Shown in pieces: positions 1 to 6,610 of a stretch of DNA of 28,830 nucleotides. Origin of the DNA: Deltaproteobacteria bacterium (GTDB lineage Bacteria; Desulfobacterota; DSM-4660; Desulfatiglandales; HGW-15); the NCBI GenBank assembly GCA_016926135.1, contig JAFGPH010000063.1:1-28830 (forward strand). Reading direction: 5' to 3'. The translations under genes were made by a program, and so were the position numbers. The notes under the pieces were generated by a model. That model was not told the origin of the DNA. It was given only the letters and a program-made list of their open reading frames with translations, and did no database searches. The first letter of the stretch is position 1, and each line of letters starts with the position of its first letter.

Positions 1-72
1 CTCCTCAGGATTTCGGGCGCCTTGTATCTGAACGCTTTTCCGCAGCCTGCGACCGAGGTGTTTTTCAGTAAG
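1..72. other. Left-edge sequence with no recognised gene
   Basis: This stretch lies downstream of the trmB stop codon. The top strand is open in frame 1, but the window edge cuts it and no motif is visible. It could be the tail of a neighbouring gene or intergenic DNA. Confidence 0.3.
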
Positions 73-690
73 CTACGATCCCAATTCCAGCCGGTATTCC
101 CTCGAATAGACCGGTATTGATTTCTTCACGCATTCATTTTCCCACTCGGTCAGGACCGCCTGCTCCAGGGGCGTTTCCGCTGAGGGTGGAACCGGCTCCA
201 TGCGAAGGGAAAACAGGTTATCCATGTGTTCAAAAAGCCTCCGGTTGTCCGTTCTGATGGATGTGACACCCCCTTGCGCGAGAATGTCGCAGAGCCCCTC
301 CACCAGGCGCTCATCCACCATTTGCCTTTTCGTGTAACGCCGCTTGTGGTCATAGGGGTCGGGAAAGTGGATGAACACCCTTTGGGTCTTCCATCGGTCC
401 ATCATGGAGGGGATCGAGGCGTTTACATTCCCGTGGAGCAGTAGAAGGTTGGGGAGATGTCCATATCCGGGAAAGAACCGCTCAGCGATCTTCTTGCGCA
501 CATCGATTCCCATGAAAAAGATGTCGGGATGGAGTTCTGCCAGTGCGGCGAGCATCTCTCCCTTGCCGCAACCCAGATCCAGCCATATTTCGCTCCCGCC
601 ATGGGCGCTATACGCCTCCAGCCAATCATCTACGGTGAGGGCGATCCGGCACTGAAAAGGATCGGAGTGTCTTCGAATGCGGTTGCCCAT
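73..690 (-). CDS. trmB: tRNA (guanine-N7-)-methyltransferase
   Basis: This protein probably methylates N7 of G46 in the variable loop of tRNAs, using SAM, in the cytoplasm. It shows a Rossmann SAM-binding motif (LDLGCGKGEML), followed by the family's GIDVRKK segment. The substrate-binding region reads VFIHFPDPYDHKRR and ends in the typical YTKRQ-like stretch. The frame is open up to a GTG at 741, which would give 222 residues. The ATG at 690 is preferred because the protein then starts MGNRIRRHSDPF, the usual start of this family; the Shine-Dalgarno signal is weak for both. It is followed 8 bp from the DUF5615 gene on the same strand, so it may be read with the toxin-antitoxin pair upstream of it. 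Family assignment is strong; the exact start is not. Confidence 0.93.
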   Translation of the reverse strand: MGNRIRRHSDPFQCRIALTVDDWLEAYSAHGGSEIWLDLGCGKGEMLAALAELHPDIFFMGIDVRKKIAERFFPGYGHLPNLLLLHGNVNASIPSMMDRWKTQRVFIHFPDPYDHKRRYTKRQMVDERLVEGLCDILAQGGVTSIRTDNRRLFEHMDNLFSLRMEPVPPSAETPLEQAVLTEWENECVKKSIPVYSREYRLELGS

Positions 691-749
691 ATCCAGTCCA
701 CATATACCGAAACCGGAATAATGGTCAAGTGCTCGCAACACTGCTTATG

Positions 750-1118
750 TCATCTGCTGATTGGCAATCTGCGGATACGCACTACGGCTTCTTCGATGAG
801 AACAATCGCCCCTGTCTTTAGAGGCGTTTCGATATCAGGCCATGCACCCCTTATCTGTGTAAACAGGTGTTCTATGATGGTATTGCGGAGTCGGAATATG
901 ATCACGGATGGAGACGCTTCGCCAGAAAAGGCAAGAAGGGTTCCGTAGTCTAGATCGTGCGTGATGATAACCTCCCCGGTTGATTTGGCCAGAGCAACGA
1001 TCTCCGTATCCGTTGCCTGATGGAGTCCCAGATCTCCCGCATGACGGCCCCGATGGCCAATCGCTGAAAGACGCTTTGCAAGTCCGCGGGGCACATTCAT
1101 GTTCAGCAGGAAATCCAC
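750..1118 (-). CDS. DUF5615 PIN-like protein (putative toxin)
   Basis: This 122-residue protein matches the DUF5615 PIN-like family, usually the toxin half of a pair with DUF433. Seen in the sequence are the N-terminal strand with NVPRGL, the HAGDLGL segment, the DTEIVALAK helix and the ITHDLDYG motif with two acidic residues. Members normally carry an acidic residue in the first strand (FLLDEN or FLxDMN). Here it reads FLLNMN, so that aspartate is replaced by asparagine and nuclease activity may be reduced. The start is GTG, overlapping the stop of the DUF433 gene by one base (TAGTG), a sign of translational coupling. The toxin role is inferred from family and partner. Confidence 0.85.
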   Translation of the reverse strand: MDFLLNMNVPRGLAKRLSAIGHRGRHAGDLGLHQATDTEIVALAKSTGEVIITHDLDYGTLLAFSGEASPSVIIFRLRNTIIEHLFTQIRGAWPDIETPLKTGAIVLIEEAVVRIRRLPISR

Positions 1119-1372
1119 TATGCGGCAGCCTCTTGAAGGGGGATTATTCTTTCTTCCATTGCTGAGGCTGCATAGGCCAGCGCCTGGTGAATATCCTCAC
1201 GTTCAAGCTCAGGCCATTCCTCCAGTATTTGGTCCATAGTCATCCCCGAACTCAGGTAGCTCAAGATGGAAGAGACCGGCATTCGCAAGCCTCGAATACA
1301 GGGCTTCCCGAAACACTTGTCAGGATCAATGGTGATCCTGTCGAACTTGTAGTGTCGAATCTCCATCTCCAT
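1118..1372 (-). CDS. DUF433 family antitoxin
   Basis: This 84-residue protein matches the DUF433 family of small winged-helix antitoxins. It has the typical [16 protein letters not shown] segment, then an RMPVSSIL helix, the [16 protein letters not shown] stretch and [10 protein letters not shown]. In this family the fold binds DNA and usually represses its own operon. It lies directly upstream of, and overlaps by one base, the DUF5615 gene, the usual antitoxin-first order. A GAGAGGT Shine-Dalgarno sequence precedes the ATG at 1372. Length and motif order are normal, so the antitoxin looks intact. Confidence 0.9.
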   Translation of the reverse strand: MEMEIRHYKFDRITIDPDKCFGKPCIRGLRMPVSSILSYLSSGMTMDQILEEWPELEREDIHQALAYAASAMEERIIPLQEAAA

Positions 1373-1475
1373 TACCTCTCGCTTCTCAATGACACAGGCT
1401 TCATGCCTTCAGATGCCCTTTCTTGTCGCACTCTATTGTAGCACAAGTCACCTGTTCCGTCAGGACGATTGTCAT

Positions 1476-1907
1476 TCAAGTTCTGCGGATCTCGTACACC
1501 TTCAGGACCTCGTCTCCGTAATGGTTGATCACCTTGACGGCGATCTTGCCGGTCGTGGGCGGGTCAAAGGGTAAGCTTCTGGTGCTGTAAAGGGATGCCC
1601 ATGCGCCTTCCTCTACCTCAGCCCGAAGCGCCCTTTTCAGTTTCTCATAGGGCCGGTCCGCGCCGGTGAAGTATGCATGGCGTACAAAGAAGCTCTCCCC
1701 ATTGCAGTCCGTGTCGATGAACCAGCAGGCGATGTCATCCTTGTTAAAGAAAACCGTCAGATCAATGTCGCTGTCCTCGTGGTGGGTTTCTTTTGCATAG
1801 GAGCCATAGAGGTAGAGTCGCCAGATATCCAAGTTCTGCTCTCTCATCCGTTCCACATATCTACTGATGATCTCATGAACTATCTTTCTATCTTTTCCAT
1901 CAGCCAT
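1476..1907 (-). CDS. MNT-type nucleotidyltransferase-domain protein (putative antitoxin)
   Basis: This 143-residue protein has the minimal nucleotidyltransferase motif GSYAKE (residues 35-40) followed by SDIDL, with aspartates at 47 and 49. This is the signature of the DNA polymerase beta-like MNT/MntA group. MntA-type antitoxins neutralise HepT toxins by AMPylation. A clear AGGAG lies upstream of the ATG at 1907. The gene overlaps the 3' end of a damaged hepT-like reading frame by 28 bases, the usual hepT-mntA order. The C-terminal part, with PPTTGKIAVKVINHYGDEVLKVY, is longer than in the smallest MNT proteins. Because the toxin gene beside it is broken, this is probably an orphan antitoxin; another cellular role is possible. 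Confidence 0.8.
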   Translation of the reverse strand: MADGKDRKIVHEIISRYVERMREQNLDIWRLYLYGSYAKETHHEDSDIDLTVFFNKDDIACWFIDTDCNGESFFVRHAYFTGADRPYEKLKRALRAEVEEGAWASLYSTRSLPFDPPTTGKIAVKVINHYGDEVLKVYEIRRT

Positions 1908-2090
1908 TTCCGGAACTCCTTTATCCTTCCGAGACGTTCCTCTGCAAATTCGCGGATCGCCTTTTTGAAAAATCGCATCTTGAAATCAGGATACCTTGTA
2001 CGGACATTGAACCCCGTGATCTCATCCATTCTCATCAGAAGACCATGACTCAGAAAAGGCGTCTCACAAGGATTTGCGTAAGGCATTTTT
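1880..2090 (-). pseudogene. 3' fragment of a HEPN-domain (HepT-like) toxin gene
   Basis: The reading frame that ends at 1880 carries about 50 residues that look like the C-terminal part of a HEPN protein. They read MDEITGFNVRTRYPDF, then a helix with KKAIREFAEERLGRIKEFRKWL. The N-terminal half of the domain is missing. Upstream, the same frame runs into an out-of-phase piece of a restriction-enzyme gene, so the open frame as a whole is chimeric. It sits directly before the MNT gene, as intact hepT genes do. The breakpoint lies roughly at 2045-2085. The HEPN call rests on my recollection of the family's ARYPD-type motif and the neighbour. Confidence 0.65.
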
Positions 2091-2506
2091 GGCATTCCAG
2101 GGATCATACTTCCTGGCCACTTCCGTGATGTAGACAACGGTTTCCATGGCCTCGATCTGACAGAAGAAGAGCTTCCGCTCTCTGGCGGGGTCCTTCCAGT
2201 ATTCCAGCAGCCCCTGGCGGTTGTCTTGGTGATATCCACATACCTGCCCCTGCGCCACCTGGCGACAGCCTCACGGACACGATTGATGAACTTGTTCTCC
2301 TCGACTCTATCCTGGGTCCACTGGGTGAAAAGAACGATTTGTTTGTTCTTCTTCTTGGGGGGCGGGATGGGCACAAAATAGGCGCTGATCCGGCGGGCTT
2401 CAACAATTTCGTCGGTGATGCCGTCTTCTGCGAAGCGGAAGTGTCTCTGGGGTTCTTCAAAGGGGGAGTTGATGACCGGGTTCTCGATTATGACCTGTTG
2501 TCGCAT
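2064..2506 (-). pseudogene. 5' fragment of a restriction endonuclease-like gene, frameshifted
   Basis: Starting at 2506, the frame encodes VIIENPVINSPFEEPQRHF, then IVEARRISAYFVPIPPPKK, then FINRVREAVARWRRGRYVDITKTTAR. This matches the N-terminus of large type III-like (BPTD_3080-type) restriction endonucleases. Near 2211 the frame breaks. The continuation, LLEYWKDPARERKLFFCQIEAMETVVYITEVA, is one phase off, as if one base were lost in the run AGGGG. It ends at 2064 with a stop. All the helicase motifs that should follow in a protein of about 900 or more residues are absent. This is therefore a short relic, frameshifted and truncated by a deletion that also removed the start of the adjacent hepT. 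A sequencing error could explain the frameshift but not the truncation. Confidence 0.75.
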
Positions 2507-2578
2507 CTCTTCCCCGCAACGTTACATTACTGTGCTATCTTTTCGCGGTATGGTCAGCCTCTTGGCGAGTGGAAAGGC

Positions 2579-2968
2579 TCAGCGGAGGGAGAAGCCCTGT
2601 TCCGCGAAGTCCGGGTCAAAGGCCAGGGCGGTCTCAACTCCTTTTCGTTTCATGACGACGAAGCTGAGGCAATCCACAAAGCTGACTTGCCGCTTGCCAA
2701 TTCTTTCAAGCTCGCTCCGGGCTTCCTCGTGCAGTGCCTCGTCCACCCACTCTATCTCAAAAGCCTTCGCCTCCTCCAAAAACAGCAGGGCCACCTGCAA
2801 CCCGAGCCTGGACTGAAGAAGGGCCACACTTTCGACCAACACGTGGTTGTGCGTAACAAACCGTTCCCCCTTCTCCAAGGCAAAGTCGAATTTCTGGCAG
2901 GCAGCCGCGTGGTTCGGATCGGATTTGTCGGCCATGGCATAGATTGCCGAGGTGTCCAGGAAGATCAT
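2579..2968 (-). CDS. PIN-domain ribonuclease toxin, VapC type
   Basis: This 129-residue protein has the PIN-domain pattern of four acidic residues: D5 in MIFLDTSAIYA, E46 in LVESVALL, D99 in SFVDCLSF and D118 in AFDPDF. These coordinate magnesium for cleavage of RNA in VapC toxins. Length is normal for the family. The ATG overlaps the stop of the upstream antitoxin gene (ATGA), showing translational coupling in the usual antitoxin-toxin order. All four acidic positions are present, so the toxin looks functional. The RNA target cannot be read from the sequence. Confidence 0.9.
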   Translation of the reverse strand: MIFLDTSAIYAMADKSDPNHAAACQKFDFALEKGERFVTHNHVLVESVALLQSRLGLQVALLFLEEAKAFEIEWVDEALHEEARSELERIGKRQVSFVDCLSFVVMKRKGVETALAFDPDFAEQGFSLR

Positions 2969-3216
2969 TTCCGGATCGCCTCCTCCAGTGCCTCGTCATG
3001 ATGTACAGACGCCGGCCTAAGTTTGCCCTGACTGGATCTCCCCGATCCGATGAAACGGAAGTCTTTGATGGAGGAGAGCCCTCTTACCCCCCCGTGTGTT
3101 ATTTCCTTCCTGACGATTTCCCGGATGAGCCCGGAGATTGACTTCTTTTCAAGAAAGGCCTTGCGCCGCAAGACCTCGTAGTCCTCTTCATCGAGCTGGA
3201 CCTGGGTGCGTTTCAT
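2965..3216 (-). CDS. Ribbon-helix-helix-type antitoxin partner of VapC
   Basis: This 83-residue protein begins MKRTQVQLDEEDYEVLRRKA, followed by KKSISGLIREIV. This is the beta strand plus two helices of a ribbon-helix-helix DNA-binding domain. The C-terminal tail (GVRGLSSIKDFRFIGSGRSSQG) would be the toxin-binding part. The frame is open to 3258, but the ATG at 3216 is chosen because GGAGGGG lies just before it and because the fold starts there. The stop overlaps the vapC start by four bases. Members of this class normally repress their own operon; no clear operator was identified. Confidence 0.85.
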   Translation of the reverse strand: MKRTQVQLDEEDYEVLRRKAFLEKKSISGLIREIVRKEITHGGVRGLSSIKDFRFIGSGRSSQGKLRPASVHHDEALEEAIRK

Positions 3217-3283
3217 CACGTCCCCTCCGTTCGCAATCTGGCTGTATCTTAACATCATGCAATCATGGTGTCAAAGCCCCGGA

Positions 3284-3673
3284 TTAGATGTGCACGTAGA
3301 CCTCTCGGGACCGAGGGCCGTCGAACTCACAGAAGAAGATCTTCTGCCAGGTGCCGAGTACCATGCGGCCGTTTTCCACAATGACCGAAACGGAACTCCC
3401 CATGAGGGATGCCTTGATGTGGCTGTCCGCATTCCCCTCCATGTGGCGGTAACCGGCGTGGGGCGGCACCAGTTCGTTCAGCTTGGCCAGGATATCCTGG
3501 CAGACGGCAGGGTCCGCGCCCTCGTTGATGGTTACCCCTGCGGTGGTGTGCGGGACATAGACCGTGCACGTCCCTTCCGTCACCCCACTCCTGGACACCT
3601 CCTTCTGCACCATGGGGGTGATATCCACCATGTCTATCCTGGAACCTGTCTTAATCCTTACCGTGCTGGGCAT
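3284..3673 (-). CDS. YjbQ/UPF0047 family protein
   Basis: This 129-residue protein matches the YjbQ (UPF0047) family. Its signatures are CTVYVPHTTAGVTINEGADP, HMEGNADSHIKASLMGSS and a C-terminal GTWQKIFFCEFDGPRSREVYV. Family members have weak thiamine-phosphate synthase activity, and the histidines in the HTTAG and NADSHIK motifs probably bind metal. A GGGAGG Shine-Dalgarno sequence lies seven bases before the ATG. It is 90 bp downstream of feoB on the same strand, so it may be read from the iron-uptake operon, though the gap allows its own promoter. Physiological role is unknown. Confidence 0.9.
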   Translation of the reverse strand: MPSTVRIKTGSRIDMVDITPMVQKEVSRSGVTEGTCTVYVPHTTAGVTINEGADPAVCQDILAKLNELVPPHAGYRHMEGNADSHIKASLMGSSVSVIVENGRMVLGTWQKIFFCEFDGPRSREVYVHI

Positions 3674-3763
3674 GGTTGACCTCCCTTTTTGTCGTTTACA
3701 ATAGAGAAATCATAGCACGGTCGGGACTTCATCTCCACCCTCACGGCCCATTTCAGCAACCTG

Positions 3764-5686
3764 TCAGAGAAACAAGAAGAAGCCTCGTGCAATGAGGGCG
3801 ATCAAGGTCCCCACAGCCGTATTCAATAGGAGCGTAAAGACCATGCCCTTGGTACCGATCACGGAACGGAGCATGCCGAGGGTGGCCAGACAGGGAACGT
3901 AGAAGAGGGTGAACACGGTAAACACGAACATCTGTTCATGGGTCATGACAGCCGCGAAATCGCTGGTCCCCAGGGCCTGCACCAGCATGATGATGGTGAG
4001 CTCCTTGCGGAGGATGCCGAAGATGAGGGTGATCCCAACTTCCCTTGGAAGACCCAGGAGTCCCTGCGTAAAGGGCGAGAGCAGATCGTTGACCAACCCG
4101 GAAAGACCCAGGTATTCCAGCAGGCTCAGGATCAGGCTGCCCGCGATGAGCAGGGGCCAGGCGATCACGATGAATTCCCTGAGGCGAAACCAGATCTTGT
4201 TGACCACAGCCCGCACGCCCGGAACCTTGTAACTGGGGATCTCCAGGATCATGCCCGGTGTGATCTCGGGCATGAAGTGGGAGAGGATCTTTCCGGCGAT
4301 GGCAATCACCACCAGGTTGAGGACATAAAGCAGTGCGGCGTGGATCGGTCCCAGGTAGAAGGCCACGAGCGCGAAGATGATGGTGGTGCGGGCGGCACAG
4401 GGGATGAACGTGGAGAGCACGGCCGTAATGAATCGATCCCGTGCCGTTTCCAGGATCCGCACACCCATGATGGAGGGGACATTGCATCCGTAGCCCAGCA
4501 CAAAAGGAATGATGGATTTCCCGTGCAGCCCGATTCGGTGCATGATGGAATCCATGAGAAAGGCGGCCCGCGGGAGATAGCCCAAATCTTCCAGGAGGGA
4601 CAAGCAAAGGAGGAAGGGGATCAAATAGGGGAGCACGATTCCTATGCCGCCGGAAAACCCCTCGATCAATCCCTTCAGGACCGTAAAGAGCAGGGATGCC
4701 TGATTCAGGTTCTCCTTCAGAAAGGAACCGAGTCCCTCAAACCATCCGAGAAGCGGTGTCTCTGTATACTTGCCGAAGGTGAAAACCACGGTGAAGAACA
4801 GGAGAAGGACCAGACCCAGGATCAGATAACCCAGGTAGGGGTGCATGATGTACTTGTCGACATAGTCCCGAAGTGTCTTCTTTACGGTCGGCTTTACCTG
4901 GGCTACATGCTCGAAGAGGTTCATGGCCAGGGAGTGCCTCTCCGACGAAATCACCATATAGGACGGCCTTCCGTGGGAGTCGGAGATCAGACTGCGAAAG
5001 CGTTCCACCTCAGGGAGAATTCTCGAGTCCCGGTCCTGGAGGTGGCCTTCGAATTCCCTGTCTTCTTCGAGCAGCTGGAGGGCGAGAAGTCGCGGGGGCA
5101 CCCCCAGTTTCCCACCTGTCCTTTCCAGCAGGGAGGATAGTTGTGAAACCTTGACCTCCACATCCCGGCTCAGGAAAAAGGTCTTGCCCCTCCTCCCGGT
5201 TTTGGCCGCCTCCAGGGAGGCCCGGAAGAGTTCCGGAACGCCCAATCCCCGGGAGGCGATGGTGGGGATGACGGCGACGCCGAGATCCTCGGAAAGATGA
5301 TCCACATCGATCTGAATCCCCTTCCGTTTCGCCTCATCCATCATGTTCAGACAGACCACGAAGGGAATCTGGAGGTCCAGGAGTTCCAGGGTCAGTTCCA
5401 GGCTGCGGGAGAGCACAGAGGCATCCAGGATGTTGATCACGGCATCCGGCTTCTGTTTCAGAAGGTAATCCCTCGCCAGCCTTTCCTCCTGCTCCGGGGA
5501 GGAGAGGGAATAGATCCCGGGCAGGTCCACTAGCTCGAAACTCTCCGTTTCGACGCATACATCGCTGCATGTGTACGCGATGGTGGTTCCCGGGAAGTTG
5601 GAGACAGCGGTCTTGTATCCGGCTACGCTGTTGAAAAGCGTGCTCTTCCCACAGTTGGGTTGGCCTATGAGGGCAATCCTGATCAT
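3764..5686 (-). CDS. feoB: Ferrous iron transporter FeoB
   Basis: This 640-residue protein is an inner-membrane Fe(II) importer with a cytoplasmic GTPase domain. The G1 motif GQPNCGKST is at residues 8-16, the G3 motif DLPG near 54, and NMMDE forms the G4 position near 114. A helical insertion domain follows. From about residue 285 come membrane segments with two gate regions: LGYGCNVPSIMGVR and FIPCAARTTIIF in the first, and YVPCLATLGML near the C-terminus. The cysteines in these are the conserved pore-lining ones. Length is slightly short of E. coli FeoB (773 residues), as in many bacteria that lack the extra C-terminal tail. The start overlaps the feoA stop (ATGA). It is part of the dtxR-feoA-feoB operon. 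Confidence 0.97.
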   Translation of the reverse strand: MIRIALIGQPNCGKSTLFNSVAGYKTAVSNFPGTTIAYTCSDVCVETESFELVDLPGIYSLSSPEQEERLARDYLLKQKPDAVINILDASVLSRSLELTLELLDLQIPFVVCLNMMDEAKRKGIQIDVDHLSEDLGVAVIPTIASRGLGVPELFRASLEAAKTGRRGKTFFLSRDVEVKVSQLSSLLERTGGKLGVPPRLLALQLLEEDREFEGHLQDRDSRILPEVERFRSLISDSHGRPSYMVISSERHSLAMNLFEHVAQVKPTVKKTLRDYVDKYIMHPYLGYLILGLVLLLFFTVVFTFGKYTETPLLGWFEGLGSFLKENLNQASLLFTVLKGLIEGFSGGIGIVLPYLIPFLLCLSLLEDLGYLPRAAFLMDSIMHRIGLHGKSIIPFVLGYGCNVPSIMGVRILETARDRFITAVLSTFIPCAARTTIIFALVAFYLGPIHAALLYVLNLVVIAIAGKILSHFMPEITPGMILEIPSYKVPGVRAVVNKIWFRLREFIVIAWPLLIAGSLILSLLEYLGLSGLVNDLLSPFTQGLLGLPREVGITLIFGILRKELTIIMLVQALGTSDFAAVMTHEQMFVFTVFTLFYVPCLATLGMLRSVIGTKGMVFTLLLNTAVGTLIALIARGFFLFL

Positions 5687-5919
5687 GGGCCTTCCGTCTC
5701 CACCACGATCCTTTCGGCCATGCCCTGACCTATGCCCACTTCCGTGCCATGGACCTCGATCAGGACAGGACCCCCGAAGAAGCCGTTTCGGACCACCCGG
5801 ATCTTGTCCGAGGGATGAACGCCGAGGCGTCCCAGACGATGGTGAAGTGCACGGCCCCCCTGGATGTCTTTCACAACCGCAATACTACCATTCTTGAGTT
5901 CTTTCAGTGTGGTGATCAT
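5683..5919 (-). CDS. feoA: FeoA domain protein
   Basis: This 78-residue SH3-like protein partners FeoB in ferrous iron uptake. It shows LKELKNGSIAVVKDIQGG, RLGRLGVHPSDKIRVVRNG, GGPVLIEVHGTEVGIGQGMAERIVV, which is the standard FeoA core with no extra domain. The frame is open to 5973, but the ATG at 5919 is chosen because it overlaps the stop of the upstream regulator gene (ATGA) and has GGAAGG just ahead of it. Its own stop overlaps the feoB start in the same way, so all three genes are translationally coupled. Confidence 0.93.
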   Translation of the reverse strand: MITTLKELKNGSIAVVKDIQGGRALHHRLGRLGVHPSDKIRVVRNGFFGGPVLIEVHGTEVGIGQGMAERIVVETEGP

Positions 5920-6377
5920 TTCGCCTTCCCATCCTCGAATTCCCCGCAGAAGCGTGAGAACTCCTTTTTCCAACCCGACTTTCCTTTGGGTCGCTTTTGA
6001 ATGAATTCGCTCAAGGCCTTTATTCGCCGAACCGTCTCGGGGCTCACGGCATGCTCGATCTTGCAGGCGTCGCGTCCGGCGATCTCAGCGTCCAGATCCA
6101 GGATCCCCTCGAAGAAGTTTGACAGGACCTCATGACGATGAATCACGGAAGATGCGACTCTCTGGCCATGTTCCGTAAGGCGAACATACCCGTACCGTTC
6201 CTGTTGAACGAGACCTCTCCGTTTGAGGTTCTTGAGGGCGCCCACCACGCTGGCGTTGGTCACCTTGATCCGCTCGGCAATACCCTTGACCCGAGCTACC
6301 CCATCCTCCTCGCAAAGATGGTGGATTGTGGTGAGGTAGTCCTCCATTTTGGAGGTGATCTTGGTCCTGGGTATCAT
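5916..6377 (-). CDS. DtxR/MntR family metal-dependent repressor
   Basis: This 153-residue regulator has an N-terminal winged helix (about residues 5-70: TSKMEDYLTTIHHL, ERIKVTNASVVGALKNLKRRGLV) and a dimerisation and metal-binding domain (HRHEVLSNFFEGIL, DACKIEHAVSPETV). A cysteine is present at 105 where DtxR/IdeR iron sensors have cysteine and manganese-type MntR has glutamate, which favours iron sensing. There is no C-terminal SH3 domain, as in short members. It is the first gene of an overlapping operon with feoA and feoB, with a TTAGG-N4-CCTAA palindrome in its promoter. Autorepression by Fe(II) is therefore the likely control. Confidence 0.92.
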   Translation of the reverse strand: MIPRTKITSKMEDYLTTIHHLCEEDGVARVKGIAERIKVTNASVVGALKNLKRRGLVQQERYGYVRLTEHGQRVASSVIHRHEVLSNFFEGILDLDAEIAGRDACKIEHAVSPETVRRIKALSEFIQKRPKGKSGWKKEFSRFCGEFEDGKAK

Positions 6378-6392
6378 GGATTCACCCCAAAA

Positions 6393-6406
6393 TTAGGTAT
6401 CCCTAA
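6393..6406. promoter_or_regulatory. Palindromic operator for the DtxR-type repressor
   Basis: The sequence TTAGG-TATC-CCTAA lies 16 bp upstream of the regulator's ATG. The five-base arms are perfect and AT-rich flanks extend the symmetry. It matches the half-site TTAGG of DtxR/IdeR operators and overlaps the expected transcription start of the dtxR-feoAB operon, which is where a repressor would act. Binding by this regulator is inferred. Confidence 0.75.
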
Positions 6407-6408
6407 AT

Positions 6409-6434
6409 TAATACATAAAATAAAACTTTGTCAA
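6409..6434 (-). promoter_or_regulatory. Sigma-70-type promoter of the dtxR-feoAB operon
   Basis: On the bottom strand TTGACA (6434-6429) is followed after 15 bases by TATTAA. The spacer is shorter than the ideal 17 and the -10 region is AT-rich with several alternatives. The palindromic operator sits just downstream. Confidence 0.5.
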
Positions 6435-6610
6435 ACTGATCTAACTGAGGAAGCGCATTTTCCCCCATCCCGGGGCGCGGCCCCAATTCATATCGAACAC
6501 CAAAAGGTTGTGGGCAATTGGAGGGAGCGGGAAGGTCTCAGATCGTGTCATCAAGGATGGCGGCTGTATCCCGCACAACGCGGGGGCGGAGGGTGGCGAA
6601 GAGCCATGGA

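Noticed and set aside
3938..5140. 400-residue top-strand frame opposite feoB
   Set aside because: Shadow of feoB: low-complexity, charged sequence with no motif, fully inside a strong gene.
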